A program made the translations under genes and the position numbers. A DNA stretch of 64,000 bases from Kitagawia praeruptora (Eukaryota > Streptophyta > Magnoliopsida > Apiales > Apiaceae), in assembly GCA_037693485.1 (NCBI GenBank), contig CM075353.1, positions 102,692,501-102,756,500 on the forward strand, in the 5' to 3' direction. Positions 42,701-52,228 of the stretch are shown piece after piece; within the stretch, counting starts at the first letter, position 1; each line of letters starts with the position of its first letter. The notes beneath the pieces were generated by a model, which saw nothing but the letters and a program-made list of their open reading frames with translations, did not search any database and was not told where the DNA came from.

Positions 42701-43420
42701 CCAATGGATTTTTCTGATGGTAGAGCTTTATCTGGTAAAGTTGGATACAACAAAGAAGGCATAGGCTCACACAGAGATAAAAGACAATATGTTGGTCCTA
42801 GAGATCCTTCTTCACTGTCTGTTCCAGGAGGTGGTGTCACTCAAGAGAGTTTAGACAAACTGGAGTCAGTACAGCTTGTATATCAGAAGAGTCTAGAAAA
42901 GGATTTCTTGCTATATTTCATGGCTGATGGAACAGTATTTAAAGTCTCTGAAAAGGATATCGAATTAAAGTATGCTGAGGAACTTGAATATGTTTTGTAT
43001 ATTTTCAGAGTTAGAAATCAAAGAGCTCAGTCAGTTGCAAATGTACTTCAACAAAGAATGATTCAAAACCTTGCAAGAAGGCAAATGAAATTCAACAGCA
43101 AGTATGTTCCTAAATACAGAGATTGGAATGGCAATCTGATTGAAATGGAGAAGGGGACTACAAAGCTGAAAACAGATCTTGGAATTACTGTTCTGGATTT
43201 CAATGTAAAATCTGAAGAAGTGAAATATATCAGGTTGGGAAATGAGATGAGAAGAAACAAAATCTACGATCTTAGAGCTGCTATCTATCAAACTGATGAG
43301 AATGATCCTCAGTTGAGAGAAATCAAAGAAGCTATGCAGATAGAGCTTGAAAATGCTGAAAGAAGGTTGCTTATAGATTATCTCAGAACAGTGCCTGATC
43401 TTCAAGAGATTAGAGATTAA
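39779..43420 (+). CDS. Copia third ORF, Sirevirus "env-like" protein of 1213 residues
   Basis: I take the ATG at 39779 (ATGGC context); the frame opens upstream at 39734 only with GTG. Residues ~1-260 form a compact domain (LRKEWSFFFDCITRAFGK, then LQIGHALLYGGNFDFGRLV, then YFARFCQLLFTAC) that I recall from third ORFs of Sireviruses and from "putative plant transposon protein" entries. Residues ~270-620 are proline-, serine- and acid-rich with imperfect repeats (VEVPAKVDMPAEN and relatives). Residues ~680-780 look coiled-coil. The C-terminal ~200 residues are charged and compact. No signal peptide or membrane-spanning helix is seen, so an envelope role is not supported. The frame is wholly intact. 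Function unknown. Confidence 0.85.
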   Translation: MATKAFDAAGLVFLPSNYAAPLDNENAPQAFHLFQNFLNDSEIGTALTAPRTLSASQIATFWTNSEYDDGGEAGTPTIIFTHEESEYIITPTTVRDALDFETHTSYSVVGHDRLRTMLEQIGCAGNLNKIGSLRRPSLRKEWSFFFDCITRAFGKKTTNWDALPLDTLQIGHALLYGGNFDFGRLVLMNLGERLSESTTVYFARFCQLLFTACVPNIPIDEADVIQPFQVAKRMFTDLTNKDVTKQQIPELFMPLALQNYVNQPQDPQSPQQMPEPPETINSEPTPPTPTTTVPTTSQQPQPETLNSPPINSPPSNTEPLNTEALNTDTLHSEPPPTEPAKIKPKRKKHTAQNTKHSKAKQTLPGAVYTRRMKQHANRPSLSPPKESSSEDEEEIVVPIKKRRLILSDSDAENVVEAPEVVSQQTPTVEDTVNVEVPAKVDMPAENIVDDKVEILAEVEMPAEDNVTVEIPTEDKMPVEEDQRDGLSPVHDVPESILDSVSPVVHVEAPGVADEPAVHVPKAVASHTELISSQIQDKGDEATKANSVAEPVQHEVIIEKVAEVILETVADTAQHSCSLKDAQAKDALAEDESDSEANSDSFVSAPAQTDSKHTPFAQPCPSHAVEVEHLAKSAENWYKQDCIFPKGRASEFVKQTAKQISNPEILSCLKATVVQVKTLEGNFADTKHEIASLKTEIQSRELKMERESKIKAVQLSKVQDTLFARLGKVEENQTALSAKVDSIANSLELITSILIPDDVKKGERVTKSKCKVSQTLTQKDDAGDGGASDKSKVLNSERQTLRSGKSFKSQSVGTNTETQGTSKTKSLELTSNPKTDEELAVKLFMEENAERVTIEDAKAEEKSLQEKHLKALKSEKAKKNMKVAKAAKPVLKGIQIKETVGTNQRMQIFRKPTDAEAKQKLKSIVTTSVDTHVVQKNEDTTSVAAQVVTTPLLSSQLKSTFKRGAPHDPRLEATIPMDFSDGRALSGKVGYNKEGIGSHRDKRQYVGPRDPSSLSVPGGGVTQESLDKLESVQLVYQKSLEKDFLLYFMADGTVFKVSEKDIELKYAEELEYVLYIFRVRNQRAQSVANVLQQRMIQNLARRQMKFNSKYVPKYRDWNGNLIEMEKGTTKLKTDLGITVLDFNVKSEEVKYIRLGNEMRRNKIYDLRAAIYQTDENDPQLREIKEAMQIELENAERRLLIDYLRTVPDLQEIRD

Positions 43421-43560
43421 AGTCTGTAAGAATTTTCTTATTTCATGTAGAATTTGTTAAGTAATAGCTTAAACTCTGTTTGTATGTTAAACACTGTAAA
43501 CTTTGTATTTGTTTTGACATCATCATTTACTGTAAAACTTGTACATTCTTGCTAATGGAC

Positions 43561-43574
43561 AAGTTGGGGGAGAT
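43561..43574 (+). promoter_or_regulatory. Polypurine tract of the copia element
   Basis: AAGTTGGGGGAGA directly before the 3' LTR at 43575 primes plus-strand synthesis. GGGGGAG strings also occur inside ORFs at about 35884, 36005, 36064 and 42058. Confidence 0.88.
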
Positions 43575-44084
43575 TGTTAGAAATGATTGATGAAAACAGT
43601 GTTTGGAAGCTAAAGTCAGAAAACAGAGTTTAGCTGGAAGTAGTCAGAGTTTGATTAAACACTGACTGGAAGCGCAAACAGAGTTTGTTAAACTCTGTAG
43701 CGGTATTGTCTGAAGAGTCAACAGTGTTTGAAGATTGATAAATATGGAAGCAATATCTTTGAAGATTGGAAAGCTGTCAAAGAGATTGAGTTGACTTGGA
43801 AGACTGGAGCAATCGTGATTGATATCAATTGTATAGCTTGATTTTAGGAGTATCAGTTACTGATTGTACGAAGCTGTATGTTCTATAAATACAGTTAGGT
43901 TAACCCTAGAAGGGTAGTCGAACATTTGAGATATTCATCCATTGTAACCTAAGCAGCTCTCTGTGATATTTACATCACCGAGAGAGGAATTATTAATTCC
44001 AAACAGTTTTTAATTGTTAAACAGTGTGTTCTTGTTAAGTTATTCATACAGTATTTGATTACTTATTGTGTATTCGACCTAACA
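43575..44084 (+). repeat. 3' LTR of the copia element
   Basis: 510 bases; I found no difference from the 5' LTR when reading them side by side. Confidence 0.97.
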
Positions 44085-44202
44085 CATTACAATACATTTT
44101 AAGCGCAACTAAAAAGATTAGAAGAGTAAATATGACACTCCACACATATAGATTAATCACCAGATGCTTTCATCTATTGTTTAAGCAATGCATTTGAACA
44201 AA

Positions 44203-44461
44203 TTATGCAGCTTGTATCCCATTTACCCAGCCCACTGTTCGACGTGCTCTTTCAATACTTCTCTGGGACTTCTTGTAGTACTCAACACTCCTACACGATT
44301 TTTCTGAGATATATAAACTTTCTGAGATGCTTGAAATACTCTGGATAGAATTCCAGGTTGCAATGACTCCTTCCTTTAAGCCATAATGGTTCATATTTCT
44401 CTTGACATAGTGCCCAAAGTTGTCTACCATGAGAGCAATCAACAACTTCGTCTAAAGTACC
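44203..44461 (-). pseudogene. Alpha/beta hydrolase (ABHD17-like) C-terminal fragment captured by the CACTA element
   Basis: The minus-strand exon begins after an AG at about 44462 and reads GTLDEVVDCSHGRQLWALCQ, then KYEPLWLKGRSHCNLEFYPE, then a lysine/serine-rich tail in another frame (RSVEYYKKSQRSIERARRTV). This matches the end of plant ABHD17-type serine hydrolases, where the aspartate and histidine of the catalytic triad lie in GTLDEVVD and SHCN. A frameshift separates the two readings, and the nucleophile exon is missing. Introns around it suggest capture from genomic DNA. The region 44465-44760 may hold further exons that I cannot identify. Confidence 0.65.
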
Positions 44462-45096
44462 CTGCATATGAAAACATTATAACGTAGTTAGAAGTTAGAA
44501 TTATGCCTAAGTCGTCACACATGTCTAGATAATTACTAATTTCACTTGCTTGGAGTCTCAATATATCTATAAATGTCTCATATACAGCATACAACACACA
44601 GTATGTGCAGAGAAATGCAAGTAATACTTGAACATAGAAAATAGCAATTATTCTCATATTTGCCATCACAGAACACCAGACTTGTCGTTCCAAGTTCCTC
44701 CATGGCATCAACAAGCATAATTATAGACCTTCTTTCTATGATGTGTAGATATGCATATAAGGGATACGAAACTTATGTTAATTATCATTCGTTGAATTGT
44801 TTTTCCTTTCGCCACGGTCTATGCACGTATTTCTCCTACCATATGACAATCAGGATTAAAATCTGACACAAATTCTCAGGTAAAAAAATGTAATCAAATA
44901 CCCAAGCAACTTCTACACCAATAACAAAAATCCAACCTCGTGCATTATATTGTTTCTAGCACATGCCACTTTACCACAAAGATACAGACACCTAGGTTAA
45001 AAATAATAATATTAGGCATGCATACTTTTCACTAATTTATTGATTAGTAGATCGAAGACTGTAGAAATAATTATCAACAAGTACTACCAGACTTGA

Positions 45097-45345
45097 TCAA
45101 ATCATGCTCATGCACAAAAAAATCGGAGCTTTTCTGTCAATGCTTAACTGTGAATCAATATTTTCTCCCCGTGTGTGTGTCATGACCTTGGTCACAACTG
45201 GTCTGCCTATTATTAATGTCCCAATTTTGTCGAACACTACCGTATCCACCATTGAAAATTTCTCTAAAATATTTCCACCTCGCAAGAGTAATCCTTTCGT
45301 AGCACCCAAGGAAAATACTTATGAATTATATGCTAAGTTACTCGT
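45097..45345 (-). pseudogene. P1B-type copper ATPase (PAA1/HMA6-like) exon fragment captured by the CACTA element
   Basis: The minus-strand reading is SLGATKGLLLRGGNILEKFS, then DTVVFDKIGTLIIGRPVV. This is the phosphorylation-site exon of heavy-metal ATPases of the chloroplast copper transporter type. The invariant DKTGT is DKIGT here, and the following T is I, so the sequence has decayed. The reading ends at a stop after about 30 more residues. Only this exon is present. Confidence 0.8.
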
Positions 45346-45875
45346 TCTTCTAAAATTTTAAGGTGAAATTGAATTTATTTAAAATACTCATAAAATCAAA
45401 CGTCTTTTAATAATATTTCCAAGTAGAGAGAGGTTCAAGTAGTTGAATTAATTAAGCCTAAGCAAGTAAGATGAAATTTAGGAAAAATGGATTCGAACAT
45501 GAGACCTCCCATAACAAGAGTTCTCATATTATGTTAAGTTACTTTTTCTTCTAAAATATTAAGGTGAAGTTGAATTAATTAAGGTTGAGCAAGTAAGATG
45601 AAATTTAGGGAAAAGGAAAAGAGGGGTTGAATTATTGGTGGAGAAAAAGATAAGAGGTCAGATCAGTAGGAACCGATACACAGAAGTAGAAGAGGAAGAG
45701 ATGGAGAGTAACGTAAAATATGAAAGTCTAAAATATGAAAGCAACATGGAGACGATAAAAATCAAAATACTTCCATACTGTTATGATAACAATTGTCTCC
45801 TTACGTCATAACGCTTGCATATATATAACATTTCAAAAAAAAAAACATTACAAAGAAATAATAACAAAATTCTAA

Positions 45876-46169
45876 TTAAGAACCAGTCTCCCTCCTCCTC
45901 TTGTAAATCCTGGACATGGTGACAGCCAGTCCAATGATTCTCTCACGCAACTCCAGGGCCCGGAGACGCTCCGCCTCCCTCTTATCCTTCTCTAGCTGCC
46001 AGTTCATCATCAGAAACATCCACTCGAGTTCCTGATCATAGGAGCACTCAGAGCTGGTGTTCTTTGGAACATCGTCCACTGGAAAGCTTGCACCTTCCAC
46101 TACGATCGTGAAGTTTTCGTAGTTAAACACTATATTGGCAATACGTATGACGAGAGCATTGAAGGCCAT
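45876..46169 (-). CDS. Hypothetical 97-residue ORF in the CACTA element
   Basis: Open from ATG 46169 to a stop at 45876. The N-terminal part reads FNALVIRIANIVFNYENFTI. The C-terminal half is a charged, probably helical stretch (LEKDKREAERLRALELRERI). I do not recognise the family. A GA-rich leader-like tract lies about 280 bases upstream (46445-46500), so this may be the first exon of a captured gene with its promoter region. It could also be chance. Confidence 0.35.
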   Translation of the reverse strand: MAFNALVIRIANIVFNYENFTIVVEGASFPVDDVPKNTSSECSYDQELEWMFLMMNWQLEKDKREAERLRALELRERIIGLAVTMSRIYKRRRETGS

Positions 46170-46444
46170 TTGATAGATGGGGGTTTGATATGAAAAGATA
46201 ACAATTAAGAATGTTTGAGAGGATGAGAAAGGGGATTAACTGGGGATGGTTTAAATAGAGGAGTTGTAAGGCATATGAAACAAGGCTCATATTAATTGAG
46301 AATGTCATATTTGCATGCAGTTTTAGCCTCTTAGATTCCCAATAGACGCAATAAACTCTCTGAGTTTCAATACACATATTCCCAATAGACGCAAGACTAA
46401 TGAAATACATCTCAATAGGTACGCATCTTTTCAAAAAATGCAAG

Positions 46445-46800
46445 ACTTAATAGATTTAGAGAGAGAGATCGAGAGAGAGGGAGAGAGAGGAGACATACGA
46501 GTACTAATTGCCGGATATCATCTTCGCCGGAAAGGGGGTGAAAACCTAGGGTTAAAACAGGCCAATTGATCTAAACAGTGCCTCTGCTCATCTTAATTTT
46601 CAGCTTCTGGGACTTTGTTTCAATCAAATCTAGAACCAATTGTTGTATAAGAGGGAAAAAAGGATTAAATTGTATGTGTGTGTGAGATTCAGTCGAGAGA
46701 CAAAGAGAGATGTGATTTAGGGTATAATTGTTAAGGGGGGAAAACATTTGGTGTAAAGGGGGGAACTTTTGATTAAGGGGGGAAATATTTGGTATAATTT
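46445..46800. repeat. GA-rich tract followed by AAGGGGGGAA blocks
   Basis: A (GA)n-like tract at 46455-46495 and GTGTGTGTG at 46675 are followed by three AAGGGGGGAA-type blocks at 46735-46790. The arrangement parallels 4141-4410 in the smaller CACTA element. Confidence 0.6.
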
Positions 46801-49520
46801 TTTTATTTAATTTATTTTTTGAAAATCAACTTTAAATCATTTATTAATTTGATATTTAAATAAAATAATATTCTAAAATCGAAATTTTGATTTTAAAATC
46901 AAGATATCAAAATTAGCTTATCCCCATATTTTTAAAATAATTTTGGTATCAAAAATGAATTTATTATGATTTTTACAAGTTTATTCAGTGAATGTGGGCC
47001 GTGCCCGGGTTAAGATTAAAAATGTAGCACTTTCACTTCGTTTTTGTTAAGATCTCGTACAACCCGGGTTTTTTATTTTTTTATTATTTTTCCCAACACT
47101 AAAATCAGTGTTTAATAATATCCGTACGGTTCGATCGTCGAAAAAAACAATAAAAAAAATTATTCAGTGAATCTGGATCGTGTCCTGTTATAGGAAGTAA
47201 CACTTTTACTACGTTCTTGTTAAGATCTCGTACAACCCGGGTTTTTTATTTTTTGATTATTTTTTTCCAACACTAAAATGAGTGTTTAATAACATCCGTA
47301 TGGTTCGATCGTCGAAAAAAACATTCAAAAAAATTATTAAGTGAATCTGGATCGTGTCCTGTTATATGAAGTAGCACTTTTACTACGTTCTTGTTAAGAT
47401 CTCCTACAACCCGGGTTTTGTTTTTTTGATTATTTTTTCTCAACATTAAAATGAGTGTTTAATAACATTCGTACCGTTCGATCGTCGAAAAAAAACATTC
47501 AAAAAAAATATTCAGTGAATCTGGATCGTGTCCAGTTATAGGAAGTAGCACTTTTACTACGTTCTTGTTAAGATCTCGTACAACCCGGGTTTTTTATTTT
47601 TTAATTATTTTTTCCCAGCACTAAAATGAGTGTTTAATAACATCCGTACAGTTCGATCATCGAAAAAAACATTCAAAAAAATTATTCAGTGAATCTGGAT
47701 CGTGTCCTGTTATAGGAAGTAGCACTTTTACTACGTTCTTGTTAAGATCTCGTACAACCTGGGTTTTTTATTTTTTGATTATTTTTTCCCAACACTAAAA
47801 TGAGTGTTTAATTACACCCGTACAGTTTGATCGTCGAAAAAAACATTCAAAAAAATTATTCAGTGAATCTGGATCGTGTCCTGTTATAGGAAGTAGCACT
47901 TTTACTACGTTCTTGTTAAGATCTCGTACAACCTGGGTTTTTTATTTTTTGATTATTTTTTCCCAACACTAAAATGAGTGTTTAATAACATCCGTACCGT
48001 TCGATCGTCGAAAAAAATGTTCAAAAAAATTATTCAGTGAATCTGGATTGTGTCCTGTTATAGGAAGTAGCACTTTTACTACGTTCTTGTTAAGATCTCG
48101 TACAATCCGGGTTTTTAATTTTTTGATTATTTTTTCGCAACACTAAAATGATTGTTTAATAACATCCGTACGGTTCAATCGTCAAAAAAAATATTCAAAA
48201 AATTATTTAGTGAATTTGGATTGTATCCTATTTACGTATCAAATTATTGGTAAAAAATTAATATATGTAAGAGTTTACACATTCAATTTAATATCTGTGC
48301 TCTATCTTGAATTCTTAAAATTTGATTTGATCAATTTTACAAGTCACATGAAATTAGCAAAATATTCATTAATTTAGTGATGACTTAACAATTTTTTTCC
48401 AATTAAAATTATGTAGAAACAAAAGAGAGAAGAAATTGACCGTTTTTTTTACGTTGAAAATTGATCTTTGTTTAATTTATAAAAAAAATTGAATTTTCTT
48501 AAAAATTTCATATTCAGTTTTTTATTTAAAATCTTAATTTTTTATATATAAAAACTATAAAACAGATATTTTAAATCTTAATATTTTTTTTAATTTATAA
48601 AAAATAAGAATTTTCTTAAAATAGAAAAATTAAATGAATCTCAGTCTCTCTCCTCTCTCAATCAGTTTATTTTGCTTATTCTCAGTCTCAATTTTGTTCA
48701 GTACCCCCGTTGCAAGTTTATTTATATTCAGTTGGCAAGTTGCAAGTTTACTTTTGTTTAATGCACCAGTTGCAAGTTTTAATTACTTGAGTTATGTAAA
48801 TGCAAGGTTTTTGAGTTGAATTACCCAGTTGCAAGTTGAGGGTCGGTTTGATTATGAATTTGCCTATTTACCCTTATAAGAAGTAGCACTTTTACTACGT
48901 TCCTGTTAAGATCTCGTACAATCCGGATTTTTTTATTTTTTTTAATTTTTTTATAACACTAAAAAGTGTTTAATAACGTTCGTACGGTTCGATCGTCGAA
49001 AAAAACATTCAAAACAATTATTCAGTGAATCTGGATCGTGTCCTCTTATAGGAAGTAGCACTTTTACTACGTTCTTGTTAAGATCTCGTACAACCTGGGT
49101 TTTTTATTTTTTGATTATTTTTTCCCAATTCTAAAATGAGTGTTTATCTACATCCGTACAATTTGATCGTCGAAAAAAACATTCAAAAAAATTATTCAGT
49201 GAATCTGGATCGTGGCTTGTTATAGGAAGTAGCACTTTTACTACATTCTTGTTAAGATCTCGTACAACCCGGGTTTTTTATTTTTTGATTACTTTTTCCC
49301 AACACTAAAATGAGTGTTTAATAACATCTGTACCGTTCGATCGTCGAAAAAAATGTTCAAAAAAATTATTCAGTGAATCTGGATTGTGTCCTGTTATAGG
49401 AAGTAGCACTTTTACTACGTTCTTGTTAAGATCTCGTACAACCCGGGTTTTTTATTTTTTGATTATTTTTTCCCAACACTAAAATGAGTGTTTAATAACG
49501 TCCGTACAATTCGATCGTTA
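46801..49520. repeat. Tandem array, 11 copies of a ~175-bp unit in two blocks
   Basis: Units contain in order ATTCAGTGAATCTGGATCGT, AGTAGCACTTTTACTACGTT, AAGATCTCGTACAACCCGGG, CACTAAAATGAGTGTTTAAT, and the core CATCCGTACGGTTCGATCGT followed by CGAAAAAAACATTC. The word GATCTCGTACAA marks copies near 47051, 47225, 47398, 47572, 47747, 47920, 48094 and then 48910, 49082, 49256, 49430. The gap 48200-48880 is AT-rich and carries a small GTTGCAAGTTTA repeat (48705-48835). Copies are about 90-95% alike by eye. No coding function. Confidence 0.9.
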
Positions 49521-51205
49521 GTTTAAAAATAATATATTTGTGAATCGGATACGAATTAACTAGATCTATGTTAAAATTCATTTCCTCCTTACCCGATATT
49601 TCATTTCCCGCTTCCTCTTCCCCCCTATGTACCAAAAAATTCACTTCCCTCCCTACCCAGTATTTCATTTCCCCATTTTCCCCCTTCTTTTTCAGCACAC
49701 ACATATGTTCATGACTCTTAGCTCGATTTCAATATGTTCACGGCTGAAGTTCAAATCAAACACACACACATACAAATTCAAGGGAAACCTTCTTTTCTTA
49801 CACAGTCCCGACCCCGATCTGTTTGTTGGTCAATTGATTTTGCTAGATGTAGGTGTTTCTGATTTTATCACAAACATAAAGGTGCTTTCATTATTTTGAT
49901 TATCAAATTTTGTTTGTGACAAAATCAGGGAACACCTACATCGAGCAGATCTCAAGCTCTCTCAATCGCTGTTTACTGGTTCAACGTTTTTTATTAAATA
50001 AAGGTAAATTTACCCTCATCGCTGTTTTGAATCGGCTTTGTTGTGTGTATTTTGAATCTTGTATGTTTGTTTTGAATCTTGTATGCGAAATGATGTTGGA
50101 GGGATTTATATTGCCAAGTACTTCAACTCCTCCCTCTAACGGGCCAATATATCTTTGTGTTTGTGTTGTTAGTGATGCAGTGTCTTGTTGATTTTAACGG
50201 ATAACTGTAATTTTGATATTGAGCTGTGATAAATATTGTAGAATTACTCCATTTGAATTACGGATGCTGGAATGCTCTTTCTTGAAGTAAGCTTCTAATG
50301 TTTTGTTATATAATGTGTTCGAGTCCATTGATTCATTTGATGATTCCTTGTGCAATTATTAAGAATGGAGTTTGTTATGGTAAAGTTTCGTATTTTCTTA
50401 GTTCAGTTGGTTGAATATATTTTGTTTTCGTCTTTTTCAGAAGATCAGATTTCCTTGTAATGTAAATGTGGTTATCACATTTTCGTTATATTTAGCGCCC
50501 TCTGTTTTTGGATACTGCCTTCTCATTTCTCTAATTCAAGTCCATTGATTCATTTGATGATTCCTCTGTTTTTGGATAACTGTCATTTTGATATTTTGGC
50601 GAAATTACATAAAAAATTTCTGGCTCACTTTGATTCCTCTGTGTAGCATTGGAAGCCTTGGGAAGGACAACTCGACAGGCATAGTTACACAGGTAGTCGT
50701 AGACAATGCATTTTCTTCGAGGGACTACAAATGGTCTCTGAATCAAGACTTGGCAGGTGAATCAAGACTTGGCAGCCCAACTTGAGTGCATCTTGGTTGT
50801 TTCAAAGAGAAATGTCAGCAAAAAACGAGTCCTCGGTTTCACCTGATTTTATCAATCAACTTGTGCTAACATTCAGAGTATGCAGGTAACGTGTGTCGCT
50901 GAGAACATCATTTCTGTGTAAAAAGTTACAAAGTGTTTATAACCAAACTAATATCACTCGTTTCCTTGAATGTGCTTTTGACATATATGCACTTCACCAG
51001 AGGCTAGGAGATCCAGTGCTTAAACCATTTCTTCAGGTCACTAATTCTTTCATGAACTTTTCTCTTTGTTCTTCTTTTTTGGACGAACTTAATTTTTTGA
51101 GTGGTTTTATGTATAAATATATATTTTGTTGTCTCCTCTAGTGACATCTTGTGCACAATCATTGACTAAATTCTGAACATGTGATACTGAACAGGATGTT
51201 ATACA
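49521..51205 (+). other. CACTA interior with unidentified exon-like pieces
   Basis: A CCTACCCAGTATTTCATTTC-type duplication sits at 49580-49680. Plus-strand readings that look exonic are at about 50650-50785 (TGIVTQVVVDNAFSSRDYKW) and 50935-51037 (TNITRFLECAFDIYALHQRL, ending at CAG/GT). I do not recognise their families. They lie upstream of a protein kinase piece and may come from one captured gene. Confidence 0.35.
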
Positions 51206-51211
51206 GTTTCA

Positions 51212-51295
51212 TTGCCATGGGGCACAAGATTAAATATTAGTATAGGAGCAGCCAAAGGCCTGGCTTTCTTGCATGGTGTTGAGAAACTTGTCATA
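51212..51295 (+). pseudogene. Receptor-like cytoplasmic kinase fragment captured by the CACTA element
   Basis: Reads LPWGTRLNISIGAAKGLAFL followed by HGVEKLVI, the segment just before the catalytic loop in plant RLCK-VII/PBL kinases (SWxTRLxIAxGAAKGLAFLH). The catalytic YRDFKxSN part is lost; the frame goes on into unrelated sequence. It has no ATP-binding part. Confidence 0.7.
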
Positions 51296-51304
51296 TCCAT
51301 ATAT

Positions 51305-51405
51305 CAAAGAAGAGCCCTAGTAACCTCGAGGCCGAGTTTGACGATGTACAGAAGAAAGTACAGAGTGCTAAGAAAGAGGTTAAAGGTCTTAAGAGCAAGT
51401 TGTAG
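51305..51405 (+). pseudogene. Coiled-coil exon-like fragment
   Basis: In one frame this reads NLEAEFDDVQKKVQSAKKEV followed by KGLKSKL and a stop, a heptad-like charged helix. The parent gene is not identified. It lies directly after the kinase fragment in the CACTA element. From 51406 to 51780 I see only AT-rich filler. Confidence 0.3.
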
Positions 51406-52228
51406 CAACAGGCGCTTTTTGCAAGACATATTACGAGTTTTGGATTGTGGATTATGGATTCAATTATATATAAATGTACATTCTGTTTGAATTGTGTAAC
51501 AACATTGTGTTTTGATTTTTGTACATTGTGTTTGGAATTTGGTTAAGTATTTGAATTTTAGGATAGCACTGTGTTTGGATTTTGGCAATTTAGTTACTTG
51601 TTTGAATTTTGGAATAGTTTGTGTTTGGATTTTGGCATTTTGGTATTATAATTGTTATTATGGATCATTTATAATACAAATAAAACCCTGTAATTTGGTT
51701 AAGTATGTGTGGCTATTACTATCATTCAGCCACACTATATATTACAAAAATTCTATTATTGGGCCTAAAAATAGGTTTTAGCGAGTACTATAGTTACTAC
51801 AATTATTAGTGACTAAAATCAATTATTTAATAGTGTATATAACATAAAAATGACCACACAAAAATTATATAATGTGGCCATACCAAAGATTTTTACCACG
51901 ATTTACCAATAAATAGTGCGACCAAAACTAAGCCTTTGATGAATGTTGGTATTTAGCCACGTTATTAATTCTCTTTAGCCACTACGCATCCTGTGGCTGC
52001 AAGCTGGTATTTAGTCACACTTTTGAGCTTAAAATGGGGGCTGTCAGACCCAAGTGGTGGTATGCTTTAGTCACTCTATTTTGAGTTACAGCCACACAAC
52101 AAGGGTGTGTCCGTAGGGGGCGTACGATGATCCAACCTTATGTCACACTTGGCTGAAAAATTAAAGAGTGACGTAAAGGTCATAGCCACACATATATTAT
52201 GTGGCCGAAACCAAAATTTGACGTAGTG

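Larger units (their letters stand above)
31600..44084 (+). mobile_element. Complete Ty1/copia retrotransposon, Sirevirus type, with third ORF
   Basis: A 12,485-bp element with 510-bp LTRs that appear identical, flanked by a perfect CATTA duplication (31595-31599, 44085-44089). It has a tRNA-Met primer site, gag, pol in the copia order (protease, integrase, RT, RNase H), a 2-kb spacer, a 1213-codon third ORF and a polypurine tract. A large extra ORF between pol and the 3' LTR, long gag and repeated polypurine-like tracts fit the Sirevirus (SIRE/Maximus) lineage. No inactivating change was seen. Identical LTRs mean insertion was recent. Confidence 0.95.
30796..52228. mobile_element. Large non-autonomous CACTA element with nested copia and captured genes
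   Basis: The right end reads, inward, CACTACGTCAAATTTTGG (52228-52211). The left end reads TACTACGTCAAATTTGGG (30796), one base off. Unit A, at about 1300, keeps the uninterrupted sequence, which fixes both borders. AAC follows the right end and also occurs at 30791-30793, two bases from the left end, so the 3-bp duplication is slightly eroded. Both subterminal zones (30830-31290, 51780-52228) are rich in TTTAGCCACA / TGTGGCTAAA words. Without the copia element it is about 8.9 kb. It holds no transposase, several gene fragments and an 11-copy tandem array. Confidence 0.8.

Noticed and set aside
46984..49520. Regular repeats that might suggest a CRISPR-like array
   Set aside because: The whole ~175-bp unit is repeated, with no unique spacers; this is a plant tandem repeat inside a transposon.
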